Below are positions 1 through 7,731 of a stretch of 41,859 nt of DNA, piece by piece. Both the position numbers and the translations under genes were made by a program. Each line of letters begins with the position of its first letter. Within the stretch, counting starts at the first letter, position 1. The stretch is from a virus: IMG/VR virus record IMGVR_UViG_3300025617_001059, positions 1 to 41,859 of that record; one strand, 5' to 3'. Under the pieces are notes generated by a model. The model was not told the origin of the DNA. It ran no database searches and was given only the letters and a program-made list of their open reading frames with translations.

Positions 1-427
1 TAAGTCTAACATCAAGTGTTCTTGCAAGCTCGCCGACTCTAGCAAATGCTTTTTCGCAATACGCTCGAACATCAGGTTGCTGCCAATAGTAAGCCCAGTC
101 AGACTGAGTGTAAACAGGAAGGACATCGCTGCCAAGTCGAACCATTCGTAATTCATGTGGTAAACTCCCTACGTATTCAATCAAGTTGTAGTACGATTGA
201 ATGTTATGCACCATGATATCCCACAAGCGTTCTTCGGCAACATCACGTGTTTGTCTATTTAACCATTGTACTGTAGTACTACGTGTATTCAATGGTCGCT
301 GAATTTCTTCGAGTAGTTTCTTCTTCTGCGTTTGATCTGGATGCATATATTTACAAGCAAACCCTATACGTCTAGTTTGTTGTTTCATATAATCGCCAGC
401 AGTAGTAAACTTCAAATCAATATTCAT
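1..427 (-). CDS. uvdE: UV damage endonuclease UvdE, N-terminal part (runs off window)
   Basis: I translated this frame by hand. It opens with ATG at 427, overlaps the end of the phosphomannomutase gene by 11 bases, and stays open to base 1, so only the first 142 residues are visible. They carry the UvdE/UVDE family pattern: RIGFACKYMHP near residue 20, a Thr/Asn-rich NTRSTTVQWLNRQ segment near 48, then LRMVRLGSDVLPVYTQSDW around 95-113. UvdE is a TIM-barrel, metal-dependent endonuclease that nicks DNA 5' to UV photoproducts. In a surface-ocean phage this would be an alternative to the T4 DenV glycosylase. It is last in the operon that starts at the 4464 promoter. The catalytic C-terminal half is outside the window, so intactness is unknown. 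Confidence 0.8.
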   Translation of the reverse strand, partial: MNIDLKFTTAGDYMKQQTRRIGFACKYMHPDQTQKKKLLEEIQRPLNTRSTTVQWLNRQTRDVAEERLWDIMVHNIQSYYNLIEYVGSLPHELRMVRLGSDVLPVYTQSDWAYYWQQPDVRAYCEKAFARVGELARTLDVRL

Positions 428-1121
428 CAAGTAAGGCCCATGTTTCGTTATAACTGTTAACATTATAACAAAATCCAAGGTCCTTGTCAATGATTATTTT
501 TTTCAACGGATAGTCATTTCCTCCGGGCATTTGCTTATCTCCAAAGAAATATAAGATATCTTTAGGATCAAACTGGTTAGCTATTTGACTTTTATCACTA
601 CCTTTTGGAAAAATATCAATACTGATTTCACCACCAACTACTGCTTGAAGATCAGGGAATAGTAGGTTAAAGTTGTGAGCAATATAAGCACGTTCGTCCT
701 GCTCTTCATCCCATACAACGTATTCAGCACGTTGTTGTACATCGGCATTACGTCCTACTATGCTGTAGTTTACCATGCCCGGACGATGTTCAAAGTGTAA
801 GCCTGTGCGAAGATGAAAATTACTAAACGTTAATTGTTCGGATAACCAGTGATGTGCATATTCAGGAAGCACCCAGTCATCAGTCTTGATGTTTATACCC
901 TTTTCCCATACATCACATCCTGAACAGTTGTAAACTCTGCTTACTTTTTGCAGAATAGTTTTACCGAGTTGTTCTTCAGTCTTAGGATAATCACTACCTG
1001 TTATTAGATAAACATCATGGTTATCACAAAAATCTAAAAAAAACTTTTCAAACTCACTGTCGATTTTTTGACGGCTAGGGGTCAGAGTACCATCCACATC
1101 AAATATAAATTTATCAGCCAT
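417..1121 (-). CDS. Phosphomannomutase, eukaryotic-type HAD family
   Basis: 234 residues. The HAD nucleophile motif DVDGT is at residues 8-12 and continues as LTPSRQ, the signature of the eukaryotic (alpha) phosphomannomutase family rather than the bacterial ManB/AlgC family. Further family matches are VYNCSGCDVWEKG, the cap segment PGMVNYSIVGRNA, GGEISIDIFPKGSDKSQ, and the metal-site segment FFGDKQMPGGNDYPL near the C-terminus. The expected reaction is mannose-6-P to mannose-1-P, feeding GDP-mannose. It sits one base downstream of a 2OG oxygenase gene and in the same operon as KDO genes and a glycosyltransferase, which supports a role in sugar-nucleotide supply. Family assignment is strong. 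Preference for mannose over glucose phosphates is inferred. Confidence 0.85.
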   Translation of the reverse strand: MADKFIFDVDGTLTPSRQKIDSEFEKFFLDFCDNHDVYLITGSDYPKTEEQLGKTILQKVSRVYNCSGCDVWEKGINIKTDDWVLPEYAHHWLSEQLTFSNFHLRTGLHFEHRPGMVNYSIVGRNADVQQRAEYVVWDEEQDERAYIAHNFNLLFPDLQAVVGGEISIDIFPKGSDKSQIANQFDPKDILYFFGDKQMPGGNDYPLKKIIIDKDLGFCYNVNSYNETWALLDEY

Positions 1122-1122
1122 G

Positions 1123-1695
1123 TTAGTTATCGTATGTATACCAACCTGTACAGATGTACTTGTGTCCGCTATAAATTGGATTGCCTCTATGCGGATGGGT
1201 AATTCCAGCGGGCCACAATACTACTCTTCCTGCCTTAGGTTGTACTTTAATTCCTTGATAAAGATACTCAGTGTCACCACCGTGTTCGGGATCAACATCA
1301 TTTAAGTAAAGCATGTATACTAGCATTCTCGACGATGAAGCAATACCGCCATTTTCAACATGCCACACATGATATCCTTGTCTAGGACCAGTGCGTTGCA
1401 TACTCATTCCTTTTGGAGTATGCTGTTCTAGAGACTTAATAATATCGTATTTGTTTGCATATTGTTCATAACATGTTTGTAGTCCATTATAAAACTGTGC
1501 GGCAATATCAGGATGATAATAATGCAATCCCCAATGAGGAGACCAGTCATACATTACTCTGTCATCGCTATTCTGCTGAATATTTGATGGATTAATAGTT
1601 TCATGAGCATCGTGAAAGATCTCAAATTGTTGCACTAAACTATCGCAATATTCCTTAGTAAATACGTCATCGTATACTTCTATCATTGTATCCAT
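1123..1695 (-). CDS. 2OG-Fe(II) oxygenase, prolyl 4-hydroxylase-like
   Basis: 190 residues from the ATG at 1695, whose A overlaps the upstream stop (TAATG). A longer frame would need a TTG start. The double-stranded beta-helix core is recognisable: YHVWHVENGG supplies an iron-binding H-x-E (H112, E114) where most prolyl hydroxylases have H-x-D. HPHRGNPIYSGHKYICTGW supplies the distal histidine (H169) and the 2OG-binding lysine ten residues on (K179), the spacing typical of P4H proteins. The gene lies between a glycosyltransferase and the phosphomannomutase gene. Substrate unknown; protein prolyl hydroxylation or small-molecule oxidation are both possible. Confidence 0.8.
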   Translation of the reverse strand: MDTMIEVYDDVFTKEYCDSLVQQFEIFHDAHETINPSNIQQNSDDRVMYDWSPHWGLHYYHPDIAAQFYNGLQTCYEQYANKYDIIKSLEQHTPKGMSMQRTGPRQGYHVWHVENGGIASSSRMLVYMLYLNDVDPEHGGDTEYLYQGIKVQPKAGRVVLWPAGITHPHRGNPIYSGHKYICTGWYTYDN

Positions 1696-2504
1696 TATTT
1701 CCAATTCTCCTTTACAAATTTGTCTTCTACTATTGCCGGGTTAGGATCACCGTGGAATACTGCTACACAACAATCAGCATGTGGTTGAATATCATTTTTT
1801 ACAGTAGCAAATTGCCTAACACCGTTTTTTACTCTTAGTTCGCTTCGATCTCTAATTTCCCATTTATAGCTCTGTATCCACGAATCGGGCCAAAATTTAA
1901 TTCTATCTCGACTTAGCCGCCATATCCAATCTTGATCTCCGTGTAGTGCTTGAGCACCTTGGGGATTAACATTAAACTTTTCCCAGATAAATCTTTGTGT
2001 GCCAGCATTCCATGCCATAACACTACTATTCAGACTTTTATAATTTGAATGAAATTTTCTATTAAAATCTCTAATACCGATAAAGTCATTTTTCCACACA
2101 GACGTAAGTTTGTCAATATTTCGATGAATAACAATATCCAAGTCCATATACAAAATTCTTCCTGTAAGCGGAAGCCGAGGATCGAACATATGTACTTTGT
2201 GCCACCATCCTCTTTTGTACCCTGCATTGGGCTGTACAATACTTCTAACACCGTGAATAGGCTTCGGATCATCAGTTAGGCATACTACTTCATGCGGAAC
2301 TGTACAGTGCCGTTTTACCATGTTTCGAAATCGTTCAACATATTCAATGCCGTATTTGTTTCCAAATCTAACACATAAAATTGATACTGGTTCTTCATCT
2401 GTAGGAGACTGTTGTGATTTTAGAGCAATGTTTCCTTGTTTTTCTAATCGACGTTTTTCTTTTTGAAGTCTTCTTTCTTCTTTTTCGCTCATCTGCTGTG
2501 CCAT
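1695..2504 (-). CDS. Glycosyltransferase, GT-A fold with DxD motif
   Basis: 269 residues. A charged, Lys/Glu-rich N-terminal tail of about 40 residues is followed by SILCVRFGNKYG, HEVVCLTDD and RILYMDLDIVIHRNI. The DLD in the last segment is the DxD-type metal/sugar-nucleotide site of GT-A enzymes, and the strand arrangement resembles the GT8-like group. A later HGDQDWIW is similar to acceptor-side motifs in that group. The start overlaps the kdsB stop: ATG at 2504 is used here, and a second ATG at 2492 overlaps the kdsB TGA directly. Being in one operon with CMP-KDO synthesis and phosphomannomutase suggests that it builds a glycan. Donor and acceptor are not predictable. Confidence 0.75.
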   Translation of the reverse strand: MAQQMSEKEERRLQKEKRRLEKQGNIALKSQQSPTDEEPVSILCVRFGNKYGIEYVERFRNMVKRHCTVPHEVVCLTDDPKPIHGVRSIVQPNAGYKRGWWHKVHMFDPRLPLTGRILYMDLDIVIHRNIDKLTSVWKNDFIGIRDFNRKFHSNYKSLNSSVMAWNAGTQRFIWEKFNVNPQGAQALHGDQDWIWRLSRDRIKFWPDSWIQSYKWEIRDRSELRVKNGVRQFATVKNDIQPHADCCVAVFHGDPNPAIVEDKFVKENWK

Positions 2505-3169
2505 GCTTCTACATCCTCAGGCGAATTAATTTCTATACCATTAAAGTATACACTCTGTGTGCCAATTCGCCAACCGCTTTTTAACCAACGCAACTGTTCT
2601 AGTTGCTCAATTGTTTCTTCTTGTGTAACTTTTAGAGTAGGATAAGTTTCGAGTGCGTGTCTCGTGTATCCATATACACCTAAGTGCCATTCGCCGTAGC
2701 CGGTAAGTCCTCTTCCAAACCATAGAGCTTGATTTGGATAGGCATGTATCATTTTAACTGAGTTAGGATCGTTTTGCATACAAGGAGGCATGTCAGTGTA
2801 AACTGTACTTACAGAATAATTATAGTTCAGACTTTCAGCACACTTTTCGATCATGTCAACTGTTACGTCTGGCATGTCACCTTGCACATTAATGAATCTA
2901 TCATACTTGTCAAAGAAGTCGTGTTTAACTGCACCTGCACATCGTTCAGTGCCGTTTGCATAATCTACTTCTTCAATCCAGCAGTTACTGGCTCCAAACA
3001 GATTAAAGATACGCATGTCGTCTGTAAGCACATACGTATCAAGTCCTGTCTTGCGACAGCGTTCGTACACTCTGCGTATCATTGGAATATTATCCAAAGG
3101 TATTAAAGGCTTACCTGGTAAGCGTGTACTGCCGTATCTAGCGGGTATAAGAATAGCGGTGGATGTCAT
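2489..3169 (-). CDS. kdsB: CMP-KDO synthetase (3-deoxy-manno-octulosonate cytidylyltransferase)
   Basis: 226 residues from the ATG at 3169; an ATG at 3184 in the same frame is possible. It has the nucleotidyltransferase motif ILIPARYGSTRLPGKPL at residues 6-22, TGLDTYVLTDD, ANGTERCAGAV, and FINVQGDMPDVTVDMI, all characteristic of KdsB/CMP-sugar synthetases. It activates KDO with CTP to give CMP-KDO, the donor for lipopolysaccharide inner core or KDO-containing capsules. It is slightly shorter than the roughly 250-residue bacterial enzymes. It overlaps the 3' end of kdsA by about 30 bases, so the two are almost certainly translated together. Confidence 0.9.
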   Translation of the reverse strand: MTSTAILIPARYGSTRLPGKPLIPLDNIPMIRRVYERCRKTGLDTYVLTDDMRIFNLFGASNCWIEEVDYANGTERCAGAVKHDFFDKYDRFINVQGDMPDVTVDMIEKCAESLNYNYSVSTVYTDMPPCMQNDPNSVKMIHAYPNQALWFGRGLTGYGEWHLGVYGYTRHALETYPTLKVTQEETIEQLEQLRWLKSGWRIGTQSVYFNGIEINSPEDVEAWHSR

Positions 3170-3911
3170 CAACAACTCTTTCAAAGTCTTCTATACGCAA
3201 CATATTAGGTCCGTCGCTTGGTGCATTGTCTGGGTCAGCGTGTACTTCTAAAAAGAAGTTACTAATACCTAAAGCACTAGCTGAACGAGATAAGCCAGGA
3301 ACATAATCCCTATTCCCGCCGCTACTACCTCCGTTGCCACCTGGTTTTTGTACTGAGTGCGTGGCGTCCAAAACAATAGGACAATCAAAATTATCAAGCA
3401 TATAGTTAAGGCCGGTAAAATCGACAACCAAAGTATTATATCCAAAGCTAGTTCCCCTTTCAGTTATCCAAACTTCTTTAGCGTCTGCACACTTACTTAG
3501 TATTCCTGCAACGTCCCACGGTGCTAAGAACTGTCCTTTTTTGATATTTACAATTTTATCTGTAGCACAAGCGGCAGTAATTAAATCCGTTTGTCTGCAC
3601 AAGAATGCAGGAATTTGCAATACATCGACAGCATCTTTGAAATGATGCTGTATCAAATTTATCTGCTGTACATCGTGTACATCTGTTAATATCTGAACAC
3701 CTAGTGTTTCTTTTAATGCACGGAAGTCTTCCATAGTCGGGCGCATCCCAACACCGCGCTTACCGTTTGCACTTGTGCGATTTGCTTTATCGTAACTGGC
3801 TTTAAAATAATATTCAATGCCATACTTGTCGCACACACGTTTACACTCTTTAGCAATCTCTGCTGACTGTGCTAGTCCTTCATGTTGACATGGTCCTGCT
3901 ATAATTCTCAT
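3138..3911 (-). CDS. kdsA: KDO-8-phosphate synthase, metal-dependent type
   Basis: 257 residues from ATG at 3911, chosen because AAGGA lies 5 bases upstream and the ATG follows the queD-like stop almost directly; frames with upstream ATGs would overlap queD. The family signatures are clear: IIAGPCQHEG, YYFKASYDKANRTS, GVQILTDVHD, VDVLQIPAFLCRQTDL, KKGQFLAPWD, and ERGTSFGYN. The Cys in AGPC, the His in DATHSVQ, the Glu in FLEVHADP and the Asp in APSDGPN reproduce the four metal ligands of class II (metal-dependent) enzymes such as that of Aquifex, unlike E. coli, which has Asn in place of the Cys. It condenses phosphoenolpyruvate with arabinose-5-P. No KdsC or KdsD partner is visible nearby, so the host would have to supply those steps. 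Confidence 0.93.
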   Translation of the reverse strand: MRIIAGPCQHEGLAQSAEIAKECKRVCDKYGIEYYFKASYDKANRTSANGKRGVGMRPTMEDFRALKETLGVQILTDVHDVQQINLIQHHFKDAVDVLQIPAFLCRQTDLITAACATDKIVNIKKGQFLAPWDVAGILSKCADAKEVWITERGTSFGYNTLVVDFTGLNYMLDNFDCPIVLDATHSVQKPGGNGGSSGGNRDYVPGLSRSASALGISNFFLEVHADPDNAPSDGPNMLRIEDFERVVDDIHRYSYTR

Positions 3912-3912
3912 T

Positions 3913-4362
3913 TTATCCTTCATAAATTGCTGAGTTTGCTCCGTGTTCTGCACACTCTACTCGTACACAATAACACCGATTGTCTGTTGCTTCGCGAATC
4001 AGTTTGTCTGCAAAGTTAAATGCGTGTTCTGCAAATTTCTCTGCACCTACACCATCAAAGATACGTAGCTCTGCTAATCCAAATTCTTCCATTTCCTGCA
4101 ATTTGTACAAGAAAGGATCGTTACGATCGACTGCTACTTTGTGATCGAACATATCTTCCAACCAGGCCTTGAGTGGCTTTAGTCCGCCGAAGTCAACTGC
4201 CCAGTTCTTATTATCTAGATGATCGCAACCAAATGTAAATGTAAATGCTAGACTATAACCATGTAGCAAATGACAGTGTGAATGATCTGCGTTAGGTTGA
4301 CGGAACACTGCTGATAAGCCAATGTTGTGTCCGTAGTGTTTAGTGCTTAAATGTCTTGCCAT
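3913..4362 (-). CDS. queD: QueD / 6-pyruvoyl-tetrahydropterin synthase-like protein
   Basis: 149 residues, with GGAG 8 bases before the ATG and first gene behind the 4464 promoter. The fold is recognisable from CHLLHGYSLAF, WAVDFGGLKPLKAWLEDMFDHK and VRVECAEHGANSAIYE. The catalytic Cys (C30), the Asp-His of FDHK and the Glu of VECAEHG line up with the active site of 6-carboxytetrahydropterin synthase. Two of the three usual zinc ligands do not: the FxAAH histidine is replaced by Phe (LSAVF) and the second His of HGH by Tyr (HGY). It may therefore be a divergent pterin/7-deazaguanine-pathway enzyme or use another metal site. No other queuosine gene is in the window. Confidence 0.7.
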   Translation of the reverse strand: MARHLSTKHYGHNIGLSAVFRQPNADHSHCHLLHGYSLAFTFTFGCDHLDNKNWAVDFGGLKPLKAWLEDMFDHKVAVDRNDPFLYKLQEMEEFGLAELRIFDGVGAEKFAEHAFNFADKLIREATDNRCYCVRVECAEHGANSAIYEG

Positions 4363-4435
4363 ATATTTTCTCCTATTAAATATGTGGCGGCAGAATTAGA
4401 AGGGGTGACGCCAAGTCCTATACTTTATATATGAT

Positions 4436-4464
4436 AGTATATAGTATAATTACTCAGTTGTCAA
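4436..4464 (-). promoter_or_regulatory. sigma70-type promoter for the queD-kdsA-kdsB operon
   Basis: On the minus strand TTGACA (4464-4459) is followed by 17 bases and TATACT (4441-4436). A transcription start near 4429 would give a leader of about 67 bases to the queD-like ATG. The -35 box lies just past the stop of the upstream glycosyltransferase-like gene. Host-type sequence suggests early transcription. Confidence 0.8.
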
Positions 4465-4467
4465 GTG

Positions 4468-5058
4468 TTATTTGATATTTTCTAACCGGACATTGTCACG
4501 TTGCCATTTAGCCGGCATTTCCCAGTCAGAAGTTTGAAATATTATAAAATCGTTATTTGGAAATGATTCGAATACTTTTCCTATCTGATGTATCCAGTAT
4601 GACGGATCAACGGGTTTAGAGTTAGAATCATTGTAGTTGTTAGTGTCTTTATAAACATTGTTAATTCGAGCATTACTAGAATACAGATCAAACCCTACTA
4701 ATATAACAGTACTACTTTGTAATGCTCCGAGCAAGACAGCATACGGTCCACTGCCCCAATGAAACGGTTCGTCTTGTTTTACTTTTACTATATAAGGAAT
4801 TTCAGGTACTGAAAGAACATTTGAATATCCGATACTTTTATAGTAGGGTATATAATCTTCTCTAGTATAAATCTTTGTGTTCTTTGTGTTCGCGTGTCTA
4901 ACTGCTTCTTCGAGCATTCGCCTATCTGCACATACAAGATGTTCAACAGCAATTTCTCTGCAAATAGCATTGCACCCGATGATGTCGTAATCTTTCGAGA
5001 ACGTTTTTAGATCAAGTAGGTTACGACTTTCGCCATTGCCTACTACCATTACAGTCAT
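4468..5058 (-). CDS. Possible glycosyltransferase (GT42 / DUF115-like)
   Basis: 196 residues. The N-terminus MTVMVVGNGESRNLLD, then YDIIGCNAICRE, CADRRM, and HWGSGPYAVLLGALQSSTVILVGFDLY resemble, in order, the GNGPSL, FRCN, GSGVYM and IYLSGIDFY landmarks of GT42 sialyltransferases and related MptE/DUF115 proteins. Similarity is by motif order only, so the call is tentative. If it is a CMP-sugar-dependent transferase, CMP-KDO from the neighbouring kdsB product would be an attractive donor. It is translated just after the tail-fibre-like gene (4-base gap) and would share its late promoter, so glycosylation of the fibre is another option. Confidence 0.45.
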   Translation of the reverse strand: MTVMVVGNGESRNLLDLKTFSKDYDIIGCNAICREIAVEHLVCADRRMLEEAVRHANTKNTKIYTREDYIPYYKSIGYSNVLSVPEIPYIVKVKQDEPFHWGSGPYAVLLGALQSSTVILVGFDLYSSNARINNVYKDTNNYNDSNSKPVDPSYWIHQIGKVFESFPNNDFIIFQTSDWEMPAKWQRDNVRLENIK

Positions 5059-5062
5059 TTTA

Positions 5063-5887
5063 TTATACTATTTGTCCAAACGGAGACCAAAGACCAGGAG
5101 CACCAGTTCTAACACAAACCCAACCAATGTGTCCTTTTTGTGACGGCGCTTCATTCCAAATAATATCGCCCTGTTGATATTGTCCGCTATCGGGAGGTGC
5201 GCTTGCTACAGTATGTAATCTGCTACCAAATTTAATACTGCCGCGTACATCTAAGTCAGCTCTAGGATCTGCGTTATTGATACCAATCGAAACTTTGCCA
5301 TGTACTTTTACTTCTGTTGGAGATTGTGTTGTATTGCCTAAATGTATGTTTCCATTTGCTTTGACTGAGATTCTCGGAGTGTCGTCAGTAACTATCAAAA
5401 AGTCTTTTGATGCAAACGTTCCAACCTTTCCTGCTTCAAAATTATGTGTACCTAACATAGTTTCGACACCATCTTCAGCTACACTTAATCCTGCATGAGG
5501 AGCATCAGTACCTAAACCAAGTCTGTCTGAACCTGCATCATAATACAGATAATTGTTAACTGACATTGAGCCATCAACAATTAATCCTCGAAGTTTACCT
5601 ACCTCACGTAAGTTACTTCTAGTAATACCAGCTCCTAAACTTTCGCTGTCTAAGACTTTTACACCGTTAACTTGAAGTTCTTTGCCTTTTGCAATATCAA
5701 TTGTTTCTGAGCTAAAAATTCTGTCCGGTGAACTTACCATTACAAATTGTTTGGTATAGTCCTGTCCGGCCCAGTAAAAGCCTTTGTTATAGATATCGCC
5801 TCTAAAGGCAATTGAAGCATTTGCAGTATCAGTTGCAATTGCTTCTGCTAGTTCATTAATTACACGGTTTAAGTTATCTCTGCTCAT
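5063..5887 (-). CDS. Tail-fibre-like structural protein
   Basis: 274 residues, Gly/Asp/Asn-rich with short beta-rich repeats. Segments such as YYDAGSDRLGLGTDAPHAGLS, GNIHLGNTTQSP and GKVSIGINNADPRADLDVRGSI are the triple-beta-helix-type fibre repeats common in myophage tail fibres. The C-terminus ends in GWVCVRTGAPGLWSPFGQ, a typical fibre tip/collar segment. It probably forms part of a host-contact appendage. The ATG at 5887 has no Shine-Dalgarno sequence and lies exactly 5 bases after a late promoter box. Its size suggests a short accessory fibre rather than a full long fibre. Confidence 0.65.
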   Translation of the reverse strand: MSRDNLNRVINELAEAIATDTANASIAFRGDIYNKGFYWAGQDYTKQFVMVSSPDRIFSSETIDIAKGKELQVNGVKVLDSESLGAGITRSNLREVGKLRGLIVDGSMSVNNYLYYDAGSDRLGLGTDAPHAGLSVAEDGVETMLGTHNFEAGKVGTFASKDFLIVTDDTPRISVKANGNIHLGNTTQSPTEVKVHGKVSIGINNADPRADLDVRGSIKFGSRLHTVASAPPDSGQYQQGDIIWNEAPSQKGHIGWVCVRTGAPGLWSPFGQIV

Positions 5888-5892
5888 GCATA

Positions 5893-5900
5893 TATTTATG
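5893..5900 (-). promoter_or_regulatory. T4-type late promoter box, leaderless arrangement
   Basis: The minus strand reads CATAAATA, 7 of 8 matches to the T4 late box TATAAATA, then TATGC, then the ATG of the fibre-like gene. With T4 geometry the start of transcription would be the A of that ATG. Confidence 0.6.
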
Positions 5901-5903
5901 CAT

Positions 5904-7205
5904 TTAGGAAACTTTTAATAGTATAGTATCTGCGTTGATTCTTCCATTTAGCTTAATATCGACAGTTTTAATATCATCAATAAACTTACGCAGTGCAACC
6001 TTGCCAGCACTCTTAAATTGTTTAAGTTGCTCTTCCGGTTTACGCAGTGTCTTTTGAATACTAGCAGTTTCATCAAAGCCGATAATAGTAGTACCTTTAA
6101 CACTAAGTCCTGTACCTTCGCGCTTCATTCCCTTAGGATCGACATTGGAAGCGATATACTTACCAATCTTACGTGTCTTAGTATTAAACACCCAAAGCTC
6201 GTTTGCTCCTACAATGTCTACAGGATTGACACTTGCTAGGCTGTACTTACTATCCGTCTTAGCATACTTGAGCTTCTCTACCAGTTTGTCTGAACTCTTA
6301 GGCTTAGCTTTGCGTGGCTTACGTGTTGCTTTTGCTTGATCAATAATAAAGTCTAGTTCTGCATTTACAGTTTCAATTGCTTTGCGATATTTGGCAATAT
6401 CTGCTTTCTTAAGATGTGCATACCCGTCTTTGAGTTGCTCCCACATGTCTTGATCATGTTCGCTCATCTTAGCTAACTTTGCTTTTGTTGGCATGCGTTC
6501 TAGATCGTCATAGTCTGCAAGTACACCGTCGTAGAATGTTTTCATCTTGCGAGCGTGTGCTTGACTAGGTTGTAGTTTTTGAAAATGTTTCTTAAAGTCA
6601 AAGCCTTTAGGATCAAACTTACTAGGATCACGTGTCCATTCTTCTAACCATTCATCGATAGCTTCTGCCATTTCAAATGATTGATCTCGAATACGTTCTT
6701 GGATAGTAGGCACATACTTTTTAGCATTAGCCTTTTCTTCTTCTTTCTGTTCTTCTACAATGCCTTCGCCGGCAGCAATAGCACGTTCGATACGTTTCTT
6801 CAGAAACTCTGTAATAGGCTTCTTACTGCCCATTGTACCTGGAAGACTCTCCCAAAACTCATTCTCTTTTTCACTATAGTCAGGAGCACCGTCTAGCAAT
6901 ATGCGAGCAACAATGCCTGCTGTTACACTCATTTCACTTGCTTTAGCAGCCTTGGCTTGTTTAATCTGTTGTTTGCTATACTCGCCGCTGGCTTCCATCC
7001 ACTTGAACACACCTTGGTACAAGTCTGCAGGTTTAAAGTTTTCATAATAAAAAGCACGACAAATTTCGCGATGACGATGGATTTGTTCACCAGTCCATTC
7101 TTCCCAACCTTCCCAGCCAGGTGATGCAATTTTGCCACCTCGTTTAATACGGGGCGCCGCACGTGGTGCTTTCTTTTTTACTTTGATGCCTGCTACTGTT
7201 GCCAT
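5904..7205 (-). CDS. Conserved phage protein of unknown function, highly charged
   Basis: 433 residues, very rich in Lys and Glu. A basic N-terminus (AGIKVKKKAPRAAPRIKRGGK) is followed by long predicted helices with acidic/basic stretches and a Lys-rich linker near residue 300 (TRKPRKAKPKSSDK). A more ordered C-terminal domain contains ELWVFNTKTRKIGKYIA and a terminal VDIKLNGRINADTILLKVS. I do not recognise a named family; proteins of this type occur in marine T4-like phages. AGGAG precedes the ATG and it has its own sigma70-type promoter (7232-7260). A role in binding nucleic acid or in the virion is possible, but neither is supported by a motif. Confidence 0.75.
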   Translation of the reverse strand: MATVAGIKVKKKAPRAAPRIKRGGKIASPGWEGWEEWTGEQIHRHREICRAFYYENFKPADLYQGVFKWMEASGEYSKQQIKQAKAAKASEMSVTAGIVARILLDGAPDYSEKENEFWESLPGTMGSKKPITEFLKKRIERAIAAGEGIVEEQKEEEKANAKKYVPTIQERIRDQSFEMAEAIDEWLEEWTRDPSKFDPKGFDFKKHFQKLQPSQAHARKMKTFYDGVLADYDDLERMPTKAKLAKMSEHDQDMWEQLKDGYAHLKKADIAKYRKAIETVNAELDFIIDQAKATRKPRKAKPKSSDKLVEKLKYAKTDSKYSLASVNPVDIVGANELWVFNTKTRKIGKYIASNVDPKGMKREGTGLSVKGTTIIGFDETASIQKTLRKPEEQLKQFKSAGKVALRKFIDDIKTVDIKLNGRINADTILLKVS

Positions 7206-7231
7206 GTGAGTTTCTCCTAACTATTTGTGTT

Positions 7232-7260
7232 AGTATATAGTCATTAATTTAAAAAGTCAA
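7232..7260 (-). promoter_or_regulatory. sigma70-type promoter
   Basis: Minus strand TTGACT (7260-7255), 17 bases, TATACT (7237-7232). The -35 box overlaps the TGA stop of the upstream small gene. The start would fall near 7225, giving a short leader that carries AGGAG before the ATG at 7205. Confidence 0.75.
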
Positions 7261-7445
7261 CCTTCTTTGTATAACTTTCTGAGGAACCATTTATTTTCTT
7301 TAATGTATTCTTGAAATTCTAAGCATTCTTCGTTATGATATTGTCTTTCGTCTTTATTTTCGTAATACTTGTTTCTTACAAAAATTCGAAAAGGGGATTC
7401 GGTAGCCGGGTGTTCCCATACCATTGATAAGTCTTCAGTGTACAT
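7257..7445 (-). CDS. Small conserved hypothetical protein
   Basis: 62 residues from ATG at 7445, chosen because GAGGAG lies 7 bases upstream and a consensus promoter (7474-7502) occupies the space where a longer reading of the frame would begin. The protein is charged and Tyr/Glu-rich (VRNKYYENKDERQYHNEECLEFQEY), with no transmembrane segment or recognisable domain. It is the only gene between two promoters, so it is probably made early and in quantity. Confidence 0.6.
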   Translation of the reverse strand: MYTEDLSMVWEHPATESPFRIFVRNKYYENKDERQYHNEECLEFQEYIKENKWFLRKLYKEG

Positions 7446-7473
7446 AGGCGTCTCCTCTATTACTTGTTCCACT

Positions 7474-7502
7474 ATTATACTAAAAGTATTATTTTTTGTC
7501 AA
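7474..7502 (-). promoter_or_regulatory. Perfect-consensus sigma70 promoter
   Basis: Minus strand TTGACA (7502-7497), 17 bases, TATAAT (7479-7474): both hexamers and the spacing match the bacterial consensus exactly. The -35 box lies within the last codons and stop of the upstream gene. Expected start is near 7467, about 22 bases before the ATG at 7445. Confidence 0.88.
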
Positions 7503-7731
7503 GTAATTTTAAGTTCAGAACAAAATTTTCAACTAACAGTTTAACAATAATTGCACCATCTGTCAACGGATTCCTTTCCATTTGTAACACATGTGTTGCC
7601 ATCATTATATAGGCTTGGTCCTCAGAGATATTTAAATCACCCCAATCAATAGGATCAAACTCCGCACCTTCTTTTGCTAAGATTACAAGGTTGCGGATTG
7701 CCTCGTCATCTGGTTCAAACATATTTGTCAT
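7489..7731 (-). CDS. Small conserved phage protein
   Basis: 80 residues, acidic, single domain. ISEDQAYIMMATHVLQMERN in the middle and a hydrophobic C-terminal helix (IIVKLLVENFVLNLKLL) are the visible features. The ATG overlaps the TGA of the membrane-protein gene (ATGA), so translation is coupled. No function is recognised; similar short proteins with a HVLQME-like helix occur in marine T4-like phages. Confidence 0.65.
   Translation of the reverse strand: MTNMFEPDDEAIRNLVILAKEGAEFDPIDWGDLNISEDQAYIMMATHVLQMERNPLTDGAIIVKLLVENFVLNLKLLDKK

Noticed and set aside
5060-5065. A separate transcription terminator between the fibre-like and GT-like genes
   Set aside because: Only four bases separate them and there is no hairpin; they are one unit.
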